This document shows positions 1-6,177 of a DNA stretch of 10,131 bases, piece after piece. Location of the stretch: assembly GCA_012511005.1 (NCBI GenBank), contig JAAZGX010000033.1:1-10131 (forward strand), given 5' to 3'. Position 1 is the first letter of the stretch, and each line of letters begins with the position of its first letter. Below the pieces are notes generated by a model, which did not search any database, was not told where the DNA came from, and saw only the letters and a list, made by a program, of their open reading frames with translations. Source of the DNA: Clostridiales bacterium. Its GTDB lineage: Bacteria > Bacillota > Clostridia > Oscillospirales > Acutalibacteraceae. Position numbers and translations under genes: made by a program.

Positions 1-1
1 G

Positions 2-673
2 CTTGCTACTGCTTGTTTGGTGCTAGGGATTATTTCTATTATCGGTTCTTGGATTCCTTTTCTTAATGTTTTCTCGATTGTTTTGGCTTTTGTTGGAATA
101 GCACTAGGTATACCAGCTATTATTGTTTTTATAAAGAATAAAAAAGGAACATTGGGGAAAAGTTTAGCGGGATTGATTTTGTGTGTTTTATCATTAATAT
201 TTGCTTTTTCAATGAACAAAGAAGCATCAGATTCATTAAATGAAGCCTTTGGTACCGATGAAGATAGTAAGATAGTATATGATTATGGTGAGGCAGCAGA
301 ACTTGATGGTATATCTATAAAAGTTTTAAATGTTGAAAAAAACAGCGGTTACACGAAAAACTACATAAATGTAAAGCCAGATAACGATGGTGATGAGTTT
401 GTTGTTGTTGAAGTGGAGATAAAGAACATGTCCGAGGAAACAAAATCATTTAATGTATATGATTTTTCAATTCAAACGGGTAATGGAGAAATACGGAGTT
501 TTGGATTTTCTATGTATGATACCGGCAATGATTTAGGGTCCGGCTCATTAGCAGCAGGTGGCACTAAAGTAGGAAAAATTGTTTTAACCGCCCCTGAAGA
601 TGATAATGACTTATTACTTATTTACAAAGGTAGCATGTTTGATGAAAAAGAGCGAAAATTTAATTTGCAGTAA
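2..673 (+). CDS. Membrane-anchored DUF4190/DUF4352-like protein, 5' end cut off by the window
   Basis: The reading frame is open to the first base of the window, so the TTG at position 17 is probably internal and the true start lies upstream. The visible part opens with a Leu-Ala-Thr-Ala stretch, then two or three hydrophobic helices (roughly residues 5-35 and 50-65) separated by a Lys-rich loop. This arrangement is typical of DUF4190-type membrane domains. After it comes an acidic linker and a beta-rich extracellular region of about 130 residues, with VVVEVEIKN and AAGGTKVGKIVL segments as in DUF4352 (telokin-like) domains. The predicted product is a surface-exposed protein anchored by its N terminus. 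Its function is unknown; such proteins are common and often accessory in Firmicutes. The family assignment is from remembered sequence style, and the link to the transposase debris downstream is positional only. Confidence 0.7.
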   Translation, partial: LATACLVLGIISIIGSWIPFLNVFSIVLAFVGIALGIPAIIVFIKNKKGTLGKSLAGLILCVLSLIFAFSMNKEASDSLNEAFGTDEDSKIVYDYGEAAELDGISIKVLNVEKNSGYTKNYINVKPDNDGDEFVVVEVEIKNMSEETKSFNVYDFSIQTGNGEIRSFGFSMYDTGNDLGSGSLAAGGTKVGKIVLTAPEDDNDLLLIYKGSMFDEKERKFNLQ

Positions 674-739
674 TTTGATAGTTTTTCTGATAGGTTAACT
701 AAAGCACAAAAAACTTAAGGTAAAATTGCACAGAAAAAG

Positions 740-925
740 GGTGCGGTAAACTGTACGATATGGCAAAATAGAAATGCGAATAAGTATATGGGCCCGTCGA
801 GGATAGTCGACGAATTAGCGCGTGCAAAAACACGAAAAAAAGAAATTCTAAGACAGATGGAACGCATCATTCCATGGAGTGAGTGAGTATGGATAGTTGA
901 GCCGCGCTATTATAATGTTTGCTGA
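740..925 (+). pseudogene. Degenerate IS5-family-like transposase N terminus
   Basis: The frame of the codon at 842 reads as an N-terminal transposase segment: IWQNRNANKYMG, then DELARAKTRKKEILRQME, then RIIPWSE. A TGA at 884-886 sits where IS5-type proteins usually have Trp or another residue after the PW-x-E motif. The same frame then continues VWIVEPRYYN before a second stop at 923. IS5-family transposases begin with a similar KTRK-x(3)-L-x(2)-M-x(2)-I-x-PW-x(4)-I-x-P-x-Y pattern, which is the basis of the call. No convincing ATG start is visible, and the catalytic DDE part (some 250 residues or more) is absent. This is a truncated, stop-containing relic that cannot encode an active enzyme. 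Exact boundaries are approximate, since homology fades after about 914. Confidence 0.6.
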
Positions 926-966
926 ATAAACTACTGAGTGGTTTACTCGTGCGGCTCCTGCCGCGC
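899..966. repeat. GC-rich inverted/direct repeat block
   Basis: GAGCCGC at 899-905 is matched by GCGGCTC at 951-957, and the pairing extends to 8 of 9 bases if the next two positions are counted. GCGGC-TCCT-GCCGC at 951-964 forms a second, mutually exclusive hairpin. GCCGCGC occurs directly at 901-907 and 960-966. The enclosed 928-944 is itself nearly palindromic. The block could be a leftover mobile-element end or an RNA fold. No function can be assigned. Confidence 0.4.
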
Positions 967-1132
967 GAATCCTTAAAAATAGGTTTTTGCATAGAAATGA
1001 TCCACAGAGATTTGGAGGTTATGGATGAAATCAATGCTGTGCATTTCCTGTTTCAATAAACCCATGCAATCTTGCCACTCTTATGAAAAAGGGCAATAAA
1101 CCCTTATTTAAAGCCATTTTCGGACACAAAAC

Positions 1133-1177
1133 AAGAACGCTAATTTTGATATTCACTGTATCAAAATTAGCGTTCTT
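1133..1177 (-). terminator. Perfect 19-bp inverted repeat, likely terminator of tRNA-Ser
   Basis: The arms at 1133-1151 and 1159-1177 are exact reverse complements around a 7-nt loop. The hairpin starts 3 bases beyond the encoded CCA of the - strand tRNA. Read on the - strand it is followed by a T-rich tract (TTCTTGTTTTG), as expected of a rho-independent terminator. Read on + it is followed by TTATAT, so weak activity in that direction, against read-through from the left, is possible. The stem is unusually long and AT-rich for a simple terminator. Confidence 0.65.
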
Positions 1178-1180
1178 ATA

Positions 1181-1273
1181 TGGCGGAGAAGGAGGGATTC
1201 GAACCCTCGAACCGCGGTTAACGGTTACACGATTTCCAATCGTGCGCCCTCGACCGGACTAGGCGACTTCTCC
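1181..1273 (-). tRNA. tRNA-Ser (anticodon GGA), CCA encoded
   Basis: Read on the - strand, the acceptor arm GGAGAAG (1267-1273) pairs with CTTCTCC (1185-1191), followed by discriminator G and an encoded CCA (1181-1183). The anticodon stem is CACGA/TCGTG around loop TTGGAAA, giving anticodon GGA, which decodes UCC and UCU serine codons. The T arm contains GGTTCGAATCC. A long variable arm between anticodon and T stems makes this a class II tRNA, as required for serine, and the total length of 93 nt fits. It has its own promoter (1313-1342) and a hairpin terminator just past the CCA. Confidence 0.95.
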
Positions 1274-1312
1274 TTATTATTTAACTTGCGGGCTGTTTTT
1301 TCCCGCTTTGCT

Positions 1313-1342
1313 ATTATAACCAAAGGGAATAGGAGAAGTCAA
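1313..1342 (-). promoter_or_regulatory. Sigma-A-like promoter of tRNA-Ser
   Basis: On the - strand TTGACT (1337-1342) and a perfect TATAAT (1313-1318) are separated by 18 bp. The start point would fall about 30 bases before the mature tRNA 5' end. A short GCGGG/CCCGC hairpin (1288-1306) lies in the leader that would be removed during tRNA processing. Confidence 0.75.
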
Positions 1343-1372
1343 GCAATTTCTTGTTTTTATGAGTGGTTTTTA

Positions 1373-1639
1373 TTATGTTAGTAGTATGCCAACGATTAAA
1401 AGCATTATAACACCGGGAACCGAAAGCGTGACGGCTATTGCGACTGTTAAAAAGTTTACGCCGATACTTAAAGTTATAAATTGCCCAATTACTCCAACGG
1501 CGCACAGTGCGCTAAGTCCTCCTATAACACTCGTTATAATTGATTTTATAAAACGCCCGCTTTTTTTCGCTGATATGAGTGCTAAAATAAGTAAAATCGA
1601 AAGAAAAATATATAAGTAAATAGGAATATCAGTTAACAA
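1373..1639 (-). CDS. bofA: BofA-family (pro-sigma-K processing inhibitor-like) membrane protein
   Basis: This is an 88-residue, almost entirely hydrophobic protein. It has an N-terminal membrane helix (about residues 6-24), a short SAKKSGRF loop, then two more hydrophobic stretches (about 33-55 and 62-86). The second half shows the BofA family signature: N-x-L-T in the middle and the closing VPGVIMLL. In Bacillus, BofA sits in the outer forespore membrane with SpoIVFA and restrains the SpoIVFB protease that activates sigma-K, so a sporulation role is expected here. The start chosen is TTG at 1637-1639, because GGGAGG (1648-1653) lies 8 bases upstream. In many Firmicutes bofA sits beside recR and yaaL; here it stands alone next to a tRNA gene. 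The family call is good; the specific partner in this organism is inferred. Confidence 0.8.
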   Translation of the reverse strand: MLTDIPIYLYIFLSILLILALISAKKSGRFIKSIITSVIGGLSALCAVGVIGQFITLSIGVNFLTVAIAVTLSVPGVIMLLIVGILLT

Positions 1640-1721
1640 TGAAAAAACCTCCCTCTTTGTAAATACTATGATTGTTAGGCGCTAAAAATAATAATCTTGT
1701 TTAATTATTGTCCATATTGAA

Positions 1722-1727
1722 TATACT
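1722..1727 (+). promoter_or_regulatory. Possible -10 element for the 65-aa gene
   Basis: TATACT at 1722-1727 is a good -10 match 24 bases before the ATG at 1751. The best -35 candidate, TTGTTT at 1697-1702, gives a 19-bp spacer, which is longer than ideal. Confidence 0.35.
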
Positions 1728-1750
1728 AATTTAGAGGAGAATTACGGGAG

Positions 1751-1948
1751 ATGAGTGAAATGGAGAAACACAACAGAACATACGAGCTGTATTGTTCCGT
1801 GGTTGGGCGTAATATAATCGTTGAGGAAACGATGTTTCACAATGGTGTGAAAAGCACAAAATGCCTTAATAAGAACGCGTGTGACAAGCACGGAGGTTGT
1901 ACAAATAGGATTTTATGTGAAAGAATATTAAAAACCGTTGAAAAATAA
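1751..1948 (+). CDS. Small cysteine-periodic hypothetical protein (65 aa)
   Basis: I do not recognise a named family. The protein is hydrophilic, with no signal peptide or membrane segment, so it is probably cytoplasmic. Five cysteines occur at 15, 38, 44, 50 and 56. The last four are spaced exactly six residues apart (C-x5-C-x5-C-x5-C), with His47 and Gly-Gly between two of them. Such spacing suggests metal binding (zinc or an iron-sulfur cluster) or a disulfide-rich fold, but this is inference. GAGGAG at 1734-1739 sits 11 bases before the ATG; an in-frame ATG at 1760 is an alternative start. The gene lies 47 bp upstream of hemW on the same strand and may be partly co-transcribed, although a promoter for hemW overlaps its end. 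Cysteine preservation and a good ribosome binding site favour a real gene. Confidence 0.7.
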   Translation: MSEMEKHNRTYELYCSVVGRNIIVEETMFHNGVKSTKCLNKNACDKHGGCTNRILCERILKTVEK

Positions 1949-1965
1949 ACAGATTGTACTATAAT
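1938..1965 (+). promoter_or_regulatory. Sigma-A-like promoter of hemW
   Basis: TTGAAA (1938-1943) and a perfect TATAAT (1960-1965) are separated by 16 bp. The -35 element overlaps the stop codon region of the preceding 65-aa gene. Transcription would start near 1972, about 24 bases before the hemW GTG. Confidence 0.6.
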
Positions 1966-1995
1966 TATATAAAATACAGGAAAGGCGGTCGAAAA

Positions 1996-3123
1996 GTGAC
2001 TTGCAGTAAAAAGACGGGACTTTATATTCATATCCCTTTTTGCCGCAGTAAATGCTCCTATTGTGATTTTTATTCAAAAATTGAAAGCGAAAGCACCGTT
2101 TCAGACTATGTGTCGGCAGTTATTTCTGAAATAAAATCGCGTGAAAGGTTTTCACAGTATATAAGCGGCAATTTACTTATTGACACTATATATTTCGGCG
2201 GTGGAACACCGTCATTGTTATCGTGTGACGATTTTTCAAGATTAATGCGTGCAATAAGGGAAAATACCACCGTTACGGATGATTGTGAAATAACTGTTGA
2301 ATGTAACCCCTCGTCTGTTTCTTCTCAGCTTTTTGATACATATAAAAAAACAGGGGTAAACCGTGTATCTATCGGTCTTCAGTCTGCAATAGATGAAGAA
2401 CGAAAGATTTTAGGGCGCGTTGGCACAAAAAAAGATGTAACAAAAGCTATTGAGTTGTGTAAAAAAAGCGGAATTGATAACATATCGCTTGATGTTATGC
2501 TTGCAATTCCTAATCAGACTGAAAAGTCACTTTGTAAAACGCTCTCTTTTTGTAACGAAAGCGGCGCTTTGCACATAAGCGCATATATACTAAAAATTGA
2601 AAAAGGCACTTTGCTTTATGATACAAAAAAAGAGCTGAACTTACCCGATGAAGAGAAAGTTTGCTCTTTATACGAGCTTTGCTGTGATAAACTTTTTGAA
2701 TACGGCTTTCAACAATATGAAATATCTAACTTTGCAAAAGACAGTTTTTGCAGCCGTCACAATCTAAAATATTGGACACTTGAGGATTACATAGGAATAG
2801 GTCCCGCCGCACACTCTTTTTTTGGCGGCAAGAGGTTCTATTTCCCCCCTGATACAAAGCTGTTTATAGACGGAATACAGCCTATTTCTGATGGCTTTGG
2901 CGGTGGTATAGATGAATATATAATGCTGAACTTGCGGCTTTCACAGGGGATAGATTTAGATGAGATGAGCCGTAGATACGGAATAGAAAGTGTAACTAAA
3001 ATAAAAGAAAAGGCAATTGAATTTATACCTGACTGTCTTTTGGAAATACATAAAAATAGGTTGTATTTAACAAGAAAAGGATTTTTACTTTCAAATACGA
3101 TAATATCAGAGTTAATTAACTGA
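1996..3123 (+). CDS. hemW: Radical SAM heme chaperone HemW
   Basis: The product is 375 aa from the GTG at 1996, preceded at 7 bases by AAGGCGG (1982-1988). An upstream ATG at 1954 would add 14 residues but lacks a ribosome binding site. The N terminus carries the radical SAM 4Fe-4S site, IHIPFC-x3-C-x2-C with Cys16, Cys20 and Cys23, then GGGTPS (about 68-73), SRHNLKYW (about 253-260) and IGPAAHS (about 268-274), all typical of the HemN/HemW group. The compact start right before the cysteine motif, and the length, fit HemW (long misannotated as oxygen-independent coproporphyrinogen oxidase) rather than HemN, which has extra N-terminal sequence. HemW binds heme and inserts it into target proteins in the cytoplasm. 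The gene ends by overlapping the 3' end of convergent apbE by 8 bp, with no terminator between them. Confidence 0.92.
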   Translation: MTCSKKTGLYIHIPFCRSKCSYCDFYSKIESESTVSDYVSAVISEIKSRERFSQYISGNLLIDTIYFGGGTPSLLSCDDFSRLMRAIRENTTVTDDCEITVECNPSSVSSQLFDTYKKTGVNRVSIGLQSAIDEERKILGRVGTKKDVTKAIELCKKSGIDNISLDVMLAIPNQTEKSLCKTLSFCNESGALHISAYILKIEKGTLLYDTKKELNLPDEEKVCSLYELCCDKLFEYGFQQYEISNFAKDSFCSRHNLKYWTLEDYIGIGPAAHSFFGGKRFYFPPDTKLFIDGIQPISDGFGGGIDEYIMLNLRLSQGIDLDEMSRRYGIESVTKIKEKAIEFIPDCLLEIHKNRLYLTRKGFLLSNTIISELIN

Positions 3124-4099
3124 TATCCTCTGACATTATGGTGTCTCCACCACTTGTGACAAGGACATATGACAGCTCTTTGCGGTTTTTTAGAAACGCA
3201 AGAGCTTTTTCTTTGCCCATTACGAAAAGCGCTGTTGACAGGGCGTCGCAAACGGCGCCGTCCTCACCTATTATCGTTACAGATGCCAAGTCGCTTAGTG
3301 CCGGCTCGCCTGTTTTTGTGTCAATAATATGGTGATAAGTTTTACCGTCCTTTTCAAAAAAACGCTCATATCCTCCTGAAGTTACAACAGATTTGTTGCC
3401 TGAAACGGATAAAGTACAAATAAACTCACTTTCAGAAAACGGACTTCTTACCGCAACGCTCCAAGGCTTGCCGCCGTGCTTTTCCCCCACAAGCGTTATG
3501 TTGCCGCCAAGTGAAATTATAGCCGACAAGGCGCCGTTTTCTATTAATATTTCCTTTAGTGCGTCACCTAAATAACCTTTCGCTATAGCTCCAAGGTCAA
3601 GCCCCATATTTTTATTTAAGGTAATTTCACTATTTATAAGTTTTATATTTTCATATCCTATGAATGGCAAAGTTTTTCGGATTTCCTTCTCATCGGGTAC
3701 TGAAAAATTGGCGCCATAAAAACCCCAAAGCTTTACTAAAGGATAGACTGTTATATCGAACGCGCCGTCCGTTTCTTTGGACAGTGATTTTGATTTCTCT
3801 ATCAGATTTGCCGTTTCCTTTGATACTGTAACAGCGTTTCCGGAACTTTTATTAATTTTTGATATATCGCTGCCGTCGATGCTTATTGAAAAAAGGTTTT
3901 CCTGTCTTGTTATTTCGTCATGGCAAAGCGTAAACAGCTTTTCAGACAATTCTTTGTCAGTTCCATATATCGTAATATCCATTAAAGTGTTCATTGCAAA
4001 AAAGGTCTTTTTCTCATAGGGAATACCGCCACTTGCACAGCCAAGGCTAAGCAGAAGCGGTACTGTGCAAAGTATAAGCGCAATAATCCTTTTAATCAC
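3116..4099 (-). CDS. apbE: FAD:protein FMN transferase ApbE (lipoprotein)
   Basis: ApbE covalently attaches FMN to Thr/Ser residues of exported flavoproteins (for example Rnf and Nqr subunits) on the outer face of the membrane. The 327-aa product starts with a lipoprotein signal peptide: MIKR, a hydrophobic core, then LLSLGC with acylated Cys21. Family motifs are FFAMNTLMDI (33-42), the active-site region GLDLGAIAKGYLGDAL (166-181), ISLGGN (195-200), TSGGYERFF (240-248), YHHIIDTKTGEP (255-266) and the metal-binding DALSTALF (285-292). The start is GTG at 4097-4099, overlapping the mltG stop as GTGA, with GGAAGG 10 bases upstream (4110-4115), so translation is likely coupled to mltG. It is the last gene of the cupin-to-apbE run, and its stop overlaps convergent hemW. 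No target flavoprotein gene is visible in this window. Confidence 0.93.
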   Translation of the reverse strand: MIKRIIALILCTVPLLLSLGCASGGIPYEKKTFFAMNTLMDITIYGTDKELSEKLFTLCHDEITRQENLFSISIDGSDISKINKSSGNAVTVSKETANLIEKSKSLSKETDGAFDITVYPLVKLWGFYGANFSVPDEKEIRKTLPFIGYENIKLINSEITLNKNMGLDLGAIAKGYLGDALKEILIENGALSAIISLGGNITLVGEKHGGKPWSVAVRSPFSESEFICTLSVSGNKSVVTSGGYERFFEKDGKTYHHIIDTKTGEPALSDLASVTIIGEDGAVCDALSTALFVMGKEKALAFLKNRKELSYVLVTSGGDTIMSEDIS

Positions 4100-5574
4100 G
4101 AATTATTTACCTTCCAGACTTTTTCTGTATTTGAGCGGTGCTGTGAGGCGGTAACCGCATAGTAAATGGTGCCGTTCTTGTCGTGCTGGAAGTAGTTATA
4201 ATTCGTCTTTTCGGGATAAAGAGCGGCTTTTAACGCATTTATTCCGGGATTTGCAATGGCGCCGGCGGGGAACCTATAACAAAGGTAAGTATCATAATTT
4301 TGAACATAGGTGATATATTCTGACGCCGTGCAATTTGGTTTTACGAAATCCTGAAGATATGAGGTGGAAGCATCACACTGGAGTGTGGGGTATACTCCGG
4401 GATTATTGAGGCGGTTGTGCAAAACTGAGGAAATAGACGGCATTTGCTCTTTTGAGAATGCCTCCCTTTCAATAATAGATGCCAAAATAACAATCTGGTC
4501 TGCCGTATATCCAAGCTCTTTAGCTTTCTTTTGATACTCTGCCGTCCACTTTGATTTGAAGTTATCTAAAAATCTTTTAACTACACTTGAGGGAGATTCA
4601 CCGACATAAAATTCATAAGTGTCCGGAAACATAAAGCCCTCTAAAACCCTGTGTCTCTTATCGCGGTTATCAATACCCTTTAAGAATTCATAGTTTTCTG
4701 AAAAATCAATTTTTTGAATTGTTTGGAGGAATGCCGTTTTACTGCACACTTCATATTTTTCAAGCTTATCAGCAATTTGCTCAATAGACCAACCTTCGGG
4801 GAAAGTCAGTTTTACTGTTTGTGTTGTTGTTGAGGACAGCCTGATTTTAGCAAGCATCTTTTCAAGCCCCATATCAGGGCTTAGCGTATAAACTCCCGAT
4901 GTATAACCGTCGCTATCAATGCCAAAAACAAGCGCAAATAATTTGCAAAAGCTTGAATTTGTAATAAGCCCCGCGTTGTCAAGCACATCAATGACTTTAT
5001 ATTTTGTGTTTTGCCCGTCAACTTCTACTTCTTTTAATATATTATCCCTTGATATTCCTAAAATATCGTTTATCGCCGTAATAAGATATGTGATAATAAG
5101 CACACTTAAAACTGTAATTGTTACAAGTACTATAACAAGAGATTTTGCCGTGGGTATAACCCAATTAGGCTTAAAGCTAATGTTTTTGAAACCTATCGGT
5201 TTGTCGCTAAAAGGTTTCTCGCTATTAACCCTTGAGGAAAAAGCGCCTTTGCTTTTAGGCGGTTTTTGTGATGCATCTTTTATACTATCAGTTGATTTTT
5301 CTGCATTTTCAGGACTGCTTCCGACTGATTCCCTAACATTTGTTTTAGGTGGGTTAGAAAAATATATTTCTCCGCTGTAACGCGGAGTGTCATCGGTTAT
5401 ATTTAGTGAAAATTGCTCCACACGACTTTTTCTCGTCTTTTCTGAAGAATCCATGTCAGAATGAGCGTCCTTCTCATCCTTTTGCGTGTCGTAGATGTTG
5501 ATTTCCTCCTCTTCAAAGGTCCTCAAAAGGTCATCTAACGGGTCGTCGTGCTTCTTTTTTCTCTTATCACCCAT
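4096..5574 (-). CDS. mltG: Endolytic murein transglycosylase MltG
   Basis: MltG (YceG/DUF1175-type fold) cleaves nascent glycan strands at the membrane and so helps set peptidoglycan chain length. The 492-aa product has a long charged, low-complexity cytoplasmic N terminus (about 1-138), one membrane helix (about 142-168), and an extracellular catalytic part. This part includes a LysM-like segment (LTFPEGWSIEQIADKL, about 256-271), EGFMFPDTYEF (312-322), and the catalytic block LASIIERE (364-371), where Glu369 matches the family's catalytic glutamate. It ends with HNRL (386-389), TLQCDAS (397-403), FPAGAIANPG (435-444) and YYAVTASQHRSN (471-482). All key residues are present. The cytoplasmic tail is longer than in E. 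coli (about 340 aa in total), as is usual in Firmicutes. The ATG at 5574 has AAGGAT 8 bases upstream. The gene follows the cyclo-ligase by 15 bp. Confidence 0.94.
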   Translation of the reverse strand: MGDKRKKKHDDPLDDLLRTFEEEEINIYDTQKDEKDAHSDMDSSEKTRKSRVEQFSLNITDDTPRYSGEIYFSNPPKTNVRESVGSSPENAEKSTDSIKDASQKPPKSKGAFSSRVNSEKPFSDKPIGFKNISFKPNWVIPTAKSLVIVLVTITVLSVLIITYLITAINDILGISRDNILKEVEVDGQNTKYKVIDVLDNAGLITNSSFCKLFALVFGIDSDGYTSGVYTLSPDMGLEKMLAKIRLSSTTTQTVKLTFPEGWSIEQIADKLEKYEVCSKTAFLQTIQKIDFSENYEFLKGIDNRDKRHRVLEGFMFPDTYEFYVGESPSSVVKRFLDNFKSKWTAEYQKKAKELGYTADQIVILASIIEREAFSKEQMPSISSVLHNRLNNPGVYPTLQCDASTSYLQDFVKPNCTASEYITYVQNYDTYLCYRFPAGAIANPGINALKAALYPEKTNYNYFQHDKNGTIYYAVTASQHRSNTEKVWKVNNS

Positions 5575-5589
5575 AAAAATTCATCCTTC

Positions 5590-6177
5590 TTAATCTATGC
5601 TATACACTTCTTTTTCTGTAATTAACATTTGCACAGCCACATCGTATTTACCGTGCGGTAATCTCTCTTTTATATTGTCCTCGTAGCATATGCCGACAGT
5701 TGTTCCCGTATAGTTTCTTAAAAATCTATCGTAATAACCCTTTCCGTAACCGAGTCTGTACCCGTGTTTGTCAAAAGATAATCCGGGAACAACGCATAGT
5801 GAATTCTTAAAATTATCGAAAGGCATATGCTCAATAGAAAGAGGCTCAAGCACCCCAAATGCGCCGGGAGCAAGCTCGTTTAGACTTTTTATTAAATAAA
5901 AGTTCATTTGCCGCTCATAAGTTTCACACCTTGGAACGGCAACGGTTTTGCCCATACTAAAAGCCGCTTTAATCATTCGTTTCGTGTCAACTTCAACGGG
6001 AGTTGACACATAAGTCAATATTGTATCTGCCTGTCTGAATGCCCATAAGTTCATAAGTTTATTTTGGATTTTCATATCAAGCGCTGTCTTTTTGCGCTCA
6101 GGCATAGTAACACGCTTTTTTTTAAGGTCACCTCTTAGTTTTGCCTTAATTGGCCTTATATCTAAGATTTTTTCCAT
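5590..6177 (-). CDS. 5-formyltetrahydrofolate cyclo-ligase
   Basis: This cytoplasmic enzyme converts 5-formyl-THF to 5,10-methenyl-THF using ATP, returning a dead-end folate to the one-carbon pool. The 195-aa product has the normal length of the family. It has an N-terminal basic helix (KAKLRGDLKKKR, 11-22), TYVSTPVEVDT (55-65), GVLEP (108-112) and the diagnostic active-site stretch at about 129-153, with VVPGLSFD followed by GYRLGYGKGYYDRFL. The ATG at 6177 is preceded by GGGAG 7 bases upstream and lies inside the 3' end of the DJ-1 gene (16-bp overlap), which implies coupled expression. The family is also called MTHFS, YgfA or YqgN; I give no symbol because naming varies between species. 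Confidence 0.93.
   Translation of the reverse strand: MEKILDIRPIKAKLRGDLKKKRVTMPERKKTALDMKIQNKLMNLWAFRQADTILTYVSTPVEVDTKRMIKAAFSMGKTVAVPRCETYERQMNFYLIKSLNELAPGAFGVLEPLSIEHMPFDNFKNSLCVVPGLSFDKHGYRLGYGKGYYDRFLRNYTGTTVGICYEDNIKERLPHGKYDVAVQMLITEKEVYSID

Larger units (their letters stand above)
674..1180. other. About 500 bp without an intact gene, between the DUF4352-like gene and tRNA-Ser
   Basis: No frame here encodes an intact gene. Contents from left to right are: a decayed IS5-like transposase N terminus (about 740-925); a GC-rich inverted-repeat block (899-966) in otherwise AT-rich DNA; a direct repeat of CAATAAACCC (1054-1063 and 1094-1103), the second copy sitting in a weak AAGGG/CCCTT hairpin (1089-1105); and the 19-bp hairpin next to the tRNA (1133-1177). 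Short open stretches at 915-1058 on + and 970-1055 on - give peptides I do not recognise. The region reads as degraded mobile-element scar DNA. Confidence 0.6.

Noticed and set aside
674..720. A terminator for the DUF4352-like gene
   Set aside because: I find no stable stem followed by a T-run directly after the stop codon; the first strong hairpin on this side is the one next to the tRNA.
915..1058. A short open frame on + after the transposase relic (47 codons)
   Set aside because: It has no ribosome site, resembles no family I know, and lies in degraded DNA, so it is likely a chance opening.
1054..1103. Direct repeat CAATAAACCC at 1054-1063 and 1094-1103 as a CRISPR or iteron
   Set aside because: There are only two short copies about 40 bp apart, without further units, so this is too little for an array or origin.
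1358..1619. A + strand open frame of 86 codons across bofA
   Set aside because: It is the antisense of bofA, which has the ribosome site, the membrane-helix pattern and the family motif.
1954..1995. An upstream ATG that would extend HemW by 14 residues
   Set aside because: It has no ribosome binding site and overlaps the -10 region of the likely hemW promoter, while the GTG at 1996 has AAGGCGG at good spacing and gives the normal HemW N terminus.
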